Shown here: piece after piece, positions 61,102 through 64,000 of the stretch | How positions within the stretch are numbered: the first letter of the stretch is position 1 | Layout: each line of letters begins with the position of its first letter | Source of the DNA: Diadophis punctatus similis | Taxonomy: Eukaryota; Chordata; Lepidosauria; Squamata; Dipsadidae | Length of the DNA: 64,000 nt | Reading direction: 5' to 3' | NCBI GenBank assembly: GCA_023053685.1 | Contig: JALIGW010000059.1 | Coordinates: 1,922,001-1,986,000, forward strand | The notes under the pieces: model-generated | The model's database searches: none | Told to the model about the DNA's origin: nothing | What the model saw: the letters and a program-made list of their open reading frames with translations, nothing else | Position numbers and translations under genes: made by a program

Positions 61102-64000
61102 TTCAGCCCGAAAACCTCACTTTTGACATAGAGCTCAGAAATGAAAAAGAAACACATATCCATGTTCCCCAGGGTGTGGAAAGCCAAATTACCACACCAT
61201 TTTCAGGTCCGAGTTTTCCCTGAGGAATTAGCCCAAGCCGTATCTCATAATTTGCCTTAGGACTCAATTATAACAGAAAACTTCACTTTTGACACAGAGC
61301 TCAGAAATGAAAAAGAAACACATATTCATGTTCTCCAGGGTCTGGAAAGCCGAATTCTGACACCATTTTCAGATCCGAGCTTTCCCTGAGGAGTTAGCCC
61401 AAGCCTTATCATAGAATTTGCCTTTGGACTCAATTCAGCCCGAAAACCTCACTTTTGACACAGAGCTCAGAAATGAAAAAGAAACACATATCCATGTTCC
61501 CCAGGGTATGGAAAACCGAATTCCCACACCATTTGCCGATCCGAGCATTCCCTGAGGAATTAGCCCAAGCCGTATCATAGAATTTACCTTACGACTCAAT
61601 TCAGCCCGAAAACCTCACTTTTGACACAGAGCTCAGAAATGAAAAAGAAACACATATCCATGTTCCCCAGGGTCTGGAAAGCCAAAATCTCACAAAATTT
61701 TCAGATCCAAGCATTCCCTGAGGAATTAGCCCAAGCCGTATCATAGAAATTACCTTACGACTCAATTCAGCCTGAAAACCTCACTTTTGACACAGAGCTG
61801 AGAAATGAAAAAGAAACACATATCCATGTTCCCCAGGGTATGGAAAGCCAAAATCTCACACCATTTTCAGATCCAAGCATTCCCTGAGGAATTAGCCCAA
61901 GCCGTATCTCATAATTTGCCTTAGGATTCAATTCAACCAGAAAAGTTCACTTTTGACACAGAGCTCAGAAATGAAAAAGAAACACATATTCATGTTCCCC
62001 AGGGTCTGGAAAGCCAAAATCTCACAATATTTTCAGATCCAAGCATTCCCTGAGGAATTAGCCCAAGCCGTATCATAGAATTTACCTTATGACTCAATTC
62101 AGCCCAAAAACCTCACTTTTGACACAGAGCTCAGAAATGAAAAAGAAACACATATACATGTTCCCCAGGGTATGGAAAAGCAAATTCCCACACCATTTTC
62201 AGATCCGAGCAATCCCTGAGGAATTAGCCCAAGCCGTATCATAGAATTTACCTTACGACTCAATTCAGCCCGAAAACCTCACTTTTGACACAGAGCTCAG
62301 AAATGAAAAAGAAACACATATACATGTTCCCCAGGGTATGGAAAACCGAATTCCCACACCATTTGCAGATCCGAGCATTCCCTGATGAATTAGCCCAAGC
62401 CGTATCATAGAATTTACCTTACGACTCAATTCAGCCCGAAAACCTCACTTTTGACACAGAGCTCAGGAATGAAAAAGAAACACATACAGTATTCCTGTTT
62501 CCTAGGGTCTGGAAAGCCAAATTCTCACACCATTTTCAGATCCGAGCTTTCCCTGTTGAGTTAGCCTAAGCCGTATCTCAGAATTTGCCTTGGGACTCAA
62601 TTCAGCCAGAAAACTTCACTTTTGACACAGAGCTCAGAAATGAAAAAGAAACACATAGCCATGATCCCCAGGGTGTGGAAAGACAAAATCTCACACAATT
62701 TTCAGATCCAAGCTTTCCCTGAGGAGTAAGCCAAAGGCCTATCTCAGAATTTGCCATAGAAATCAATTCAGCCAGAAACTTCACTTTTGACACAGAGCTC
62801 AGAAATGAAAAAGAAACACATATCCATGTTCCCCAGGGTATGGAAAACCAAATTACCACATCATTTGCCGATCCTAGCATTCCCTGAGGAATTAGCCCAA
62901 GGCGTTTCTCAGAATTTGCCATAGAACTCAATTCAGCCCGAAAACTTCACTTTTGACACAGAGCTCAGAAATGAAAAAGAAACACATATTCATGTTCCCC
63001 AGGGTCTGGAAAGCCAAATTCTCACACCATTTTCAGATCCGAGCTTTCCCTGTGGAGTTAGCCCAAGCCGTATCTCATAATTTGCCTTAGGATTCAATTC
63101 AACCAGAAAACTTCACTTTTGACACAGAGCCCAGAAATGAAAAAGAAACACATATTCATGTTCCCCAGGGTCTGGAAAGCCAAAATCTCACAAAATTTTC
63201 AGATCCAAGCATTCCCTGAGGAATTAGCCCAAGCCGTATCATAGAATTTACCTTACGACTCAATTCACCCTGAAAACCTCACTTTTGACACAGAGCTGAG
63301 AAATGAAAAAGAAACACATATCCATGTTCCCCAGGGTATGGAAAGACAAAATCTCACACCATTTTCAGATCCAAGCATTCCCTGAGGAATTAGCCCAAGC
63401 CGTATCTCATAATTTGCCTTAGGATTCAATTCAACCAGAAAAGTTCACTTTTGACACAGAGCTCAGAAATGAAAAAGAAACACATATTCATGTTCCCCAG
63501 GGTCTGGAAAGCCAAAATCTCACAATATTTTCAGATCCAAGCATTCCCTGAGGAATTAGCCCAAGCCGTATCATAGAATTTACCTTATGACTCAATTCAG
63601 CCCAAAAACCTCACTTTTGACACAGAGCTCAGAAATGAAAAAGAAACACATATACATGTTCCCCAGGGTATGGAAAAGCAAATTCCCACACCATTTTCAG
63701 ATCCGAGCAATCCCTGAGGACTTAGCCCAAGGCGTTTCTCAGAATTTGCCATAGAACTCAATTCAGCCCGAAAACCTCACTTTTGACATAGAGCTCAGAA
63801 ATGAAAAAGAAACACATATCCATGTTCCCCAGGGTGTGGAAAGCCAAATTACCACACCATTTTCAGGTCCGAGTTTTCCCTGAGGAATTAGCCCAAGCCG
63901 TATCTCATAATTTGCCTTAGGACTCAATTATAACAGAAAACTTCACTTTTGACACAGAGCTCAGAAATGAAAAAGAAACACATATTCATGTTCTCCAGGG
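61102..64000 (+). repeat. 23-mer HOR, copy 2 (runs off the window)
   Basis: The copy is collinear with 57280-60178 up to the last base ('catgttctccaggg' equals 60165-60178). The array continues beyond the window in the same phase, with no sign of an array boundary. Confidence 0.92.

Larger units (their letters stand above)
1..64000. repeat. Uninterrupted satellite array, ~166-bp monomer, ~385 copies
   Basis: The landmark GAGCTC within 'cacagagctcagaaatg' recurs at 166-bp steps, for example at 655, 821 and 987, and so on to 63957. The net excess over 381 x 166 between 655 and 63957 is about 56 bp, explained by 171-bp monomers minus scattered 1-bp deletions. All monomers are in the same orientation. 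There are no ambiguous bases and no unique insertions. Base composition is around two-fifths G+C by eye. The monomer length is close to nucleosomal repeat size, as is common for centromeric and heterochromatic satellites. I do not recognise the family. A centromeric role is an inference; the sequence alone does not show it. Confidence 0.98.

Noticed and set aside
1..64000. CRISPR array
   Set aside because: CRISPR needs short repeats separated by unique spacers. Here the whole 166-bp period is repeated with no unique spacers.
1..64000. Tandem rDNA, 5S, tRNA or histone gene cluster
   Set aside because: The unit is only 166 bp. No internal A/B/C box arrangement, cloverleaf or rRNA-like sequence was seen, and T-run terminators are absent.
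1..64000. Transposon or LTR insertions, or satellite born from a mobile element
   Set aside because: The 166-bp phase is never broken by foreign DNA. I saw no terminal inverted repeats, target-site duplications or coding remnants.
1..64000. Inverted orientation blocks
   Set aside because: The landmark 'cagaaatgaaaaagaaac' reads on the plus strand throughout; I found no stretch where monomers are reversed.
1..64000. Promoter-like A/T-rich blocks ('cataatttgcc', 'aattataacag')
   Set aside because: They are ordinary satellite bases repeated many times, with no gene downstream. Satellite transcription cannot be judged from sequence.

Overview
The whole 64 kb window is one uninterrupted satellite-DNA array. 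Every stretch I read is a head-to-tail copy of a single monomer of about 166 bp, always in the same orientation, giving roughly 385 monomers. I see no gene, RNA gene, transposon, CRISPR array, microsatellite block or other unique sequence. This points to a eukaryotic nuclear genome, from a centromeric, pericentromeric or other heterochromatic block. At least seven CpG positions in the monomer recur as TpG or CpA variants, which suggests the array has been cytosine-methylated, as in plants, vertebrates and some invertebrates. I do not recognise the family and cannot name the species. It is not primate alpha satellite. Monomer layout: the segment from 'cttttgacacagag' through 'gaaatgaaaaagaaacacat' is nearly invariant. 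The following half (around 'gggtatggaaa..', the 'cagatccgagc' block and the 'ccctgaggaattagccc' block) is variable. Its substitutions travel together, so monomers fall into about eleven classes, called a to k here. Most are 165-166 bp; one class carries a 5-bp insertion and is 171 bp. Higher-order layout: monomer classes recur in a fixed order, so multi-monomer higher-order repeats (HORs) lie on top of the 166-bp period. From left to right: 1-8 kb holds small nested multimer duplications (8-mer, 3-mer, 6-mer, 5-mer). 7.1-16.8 kb holds two tandem copies of a 31-mer HOR (period 5,146 bp). 16.8-26 kb is more mosaic. 26-37.3 kb holds two copies of a related 31-mer-type unit (spacing 5,153 bp where no block is gained), one of them enlarged by an 8-monomer duplication. 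36-41.7 kb holds two copies of a 17-mer (2,826 bp). 38.9-45 kb shows a 23-monomer spacing (3,825 bp). 46.1-47.1 kb holds a 3-mer (498 bp) duplicated in tandem. 47.4-59.6 kb holds two nearly identical copies of a 36/37-mer (5,982-6,148 bp). 57.3 kb to the end holds a 23-mer (3,822 bp). This is the pattern expected from repeated unequal crossover and gene conversion, with the most recent events towards the right of the window. There are no genes to work together. Open reading frames of about 60-110 codons recur at the HOR spacings, but they are by-products of the repeat: 166 is not a multiple of 3, so the frame shifts every monomer. The most interesting features are the HOR architecture, the change of monomer classes along the array, footprints of single crossovers and conversion patches, and a degenerate CENP-B-box-like 17-mer in one monomer class only. 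All duplication boundaries were aligned by eye and are good to about 20 bp.
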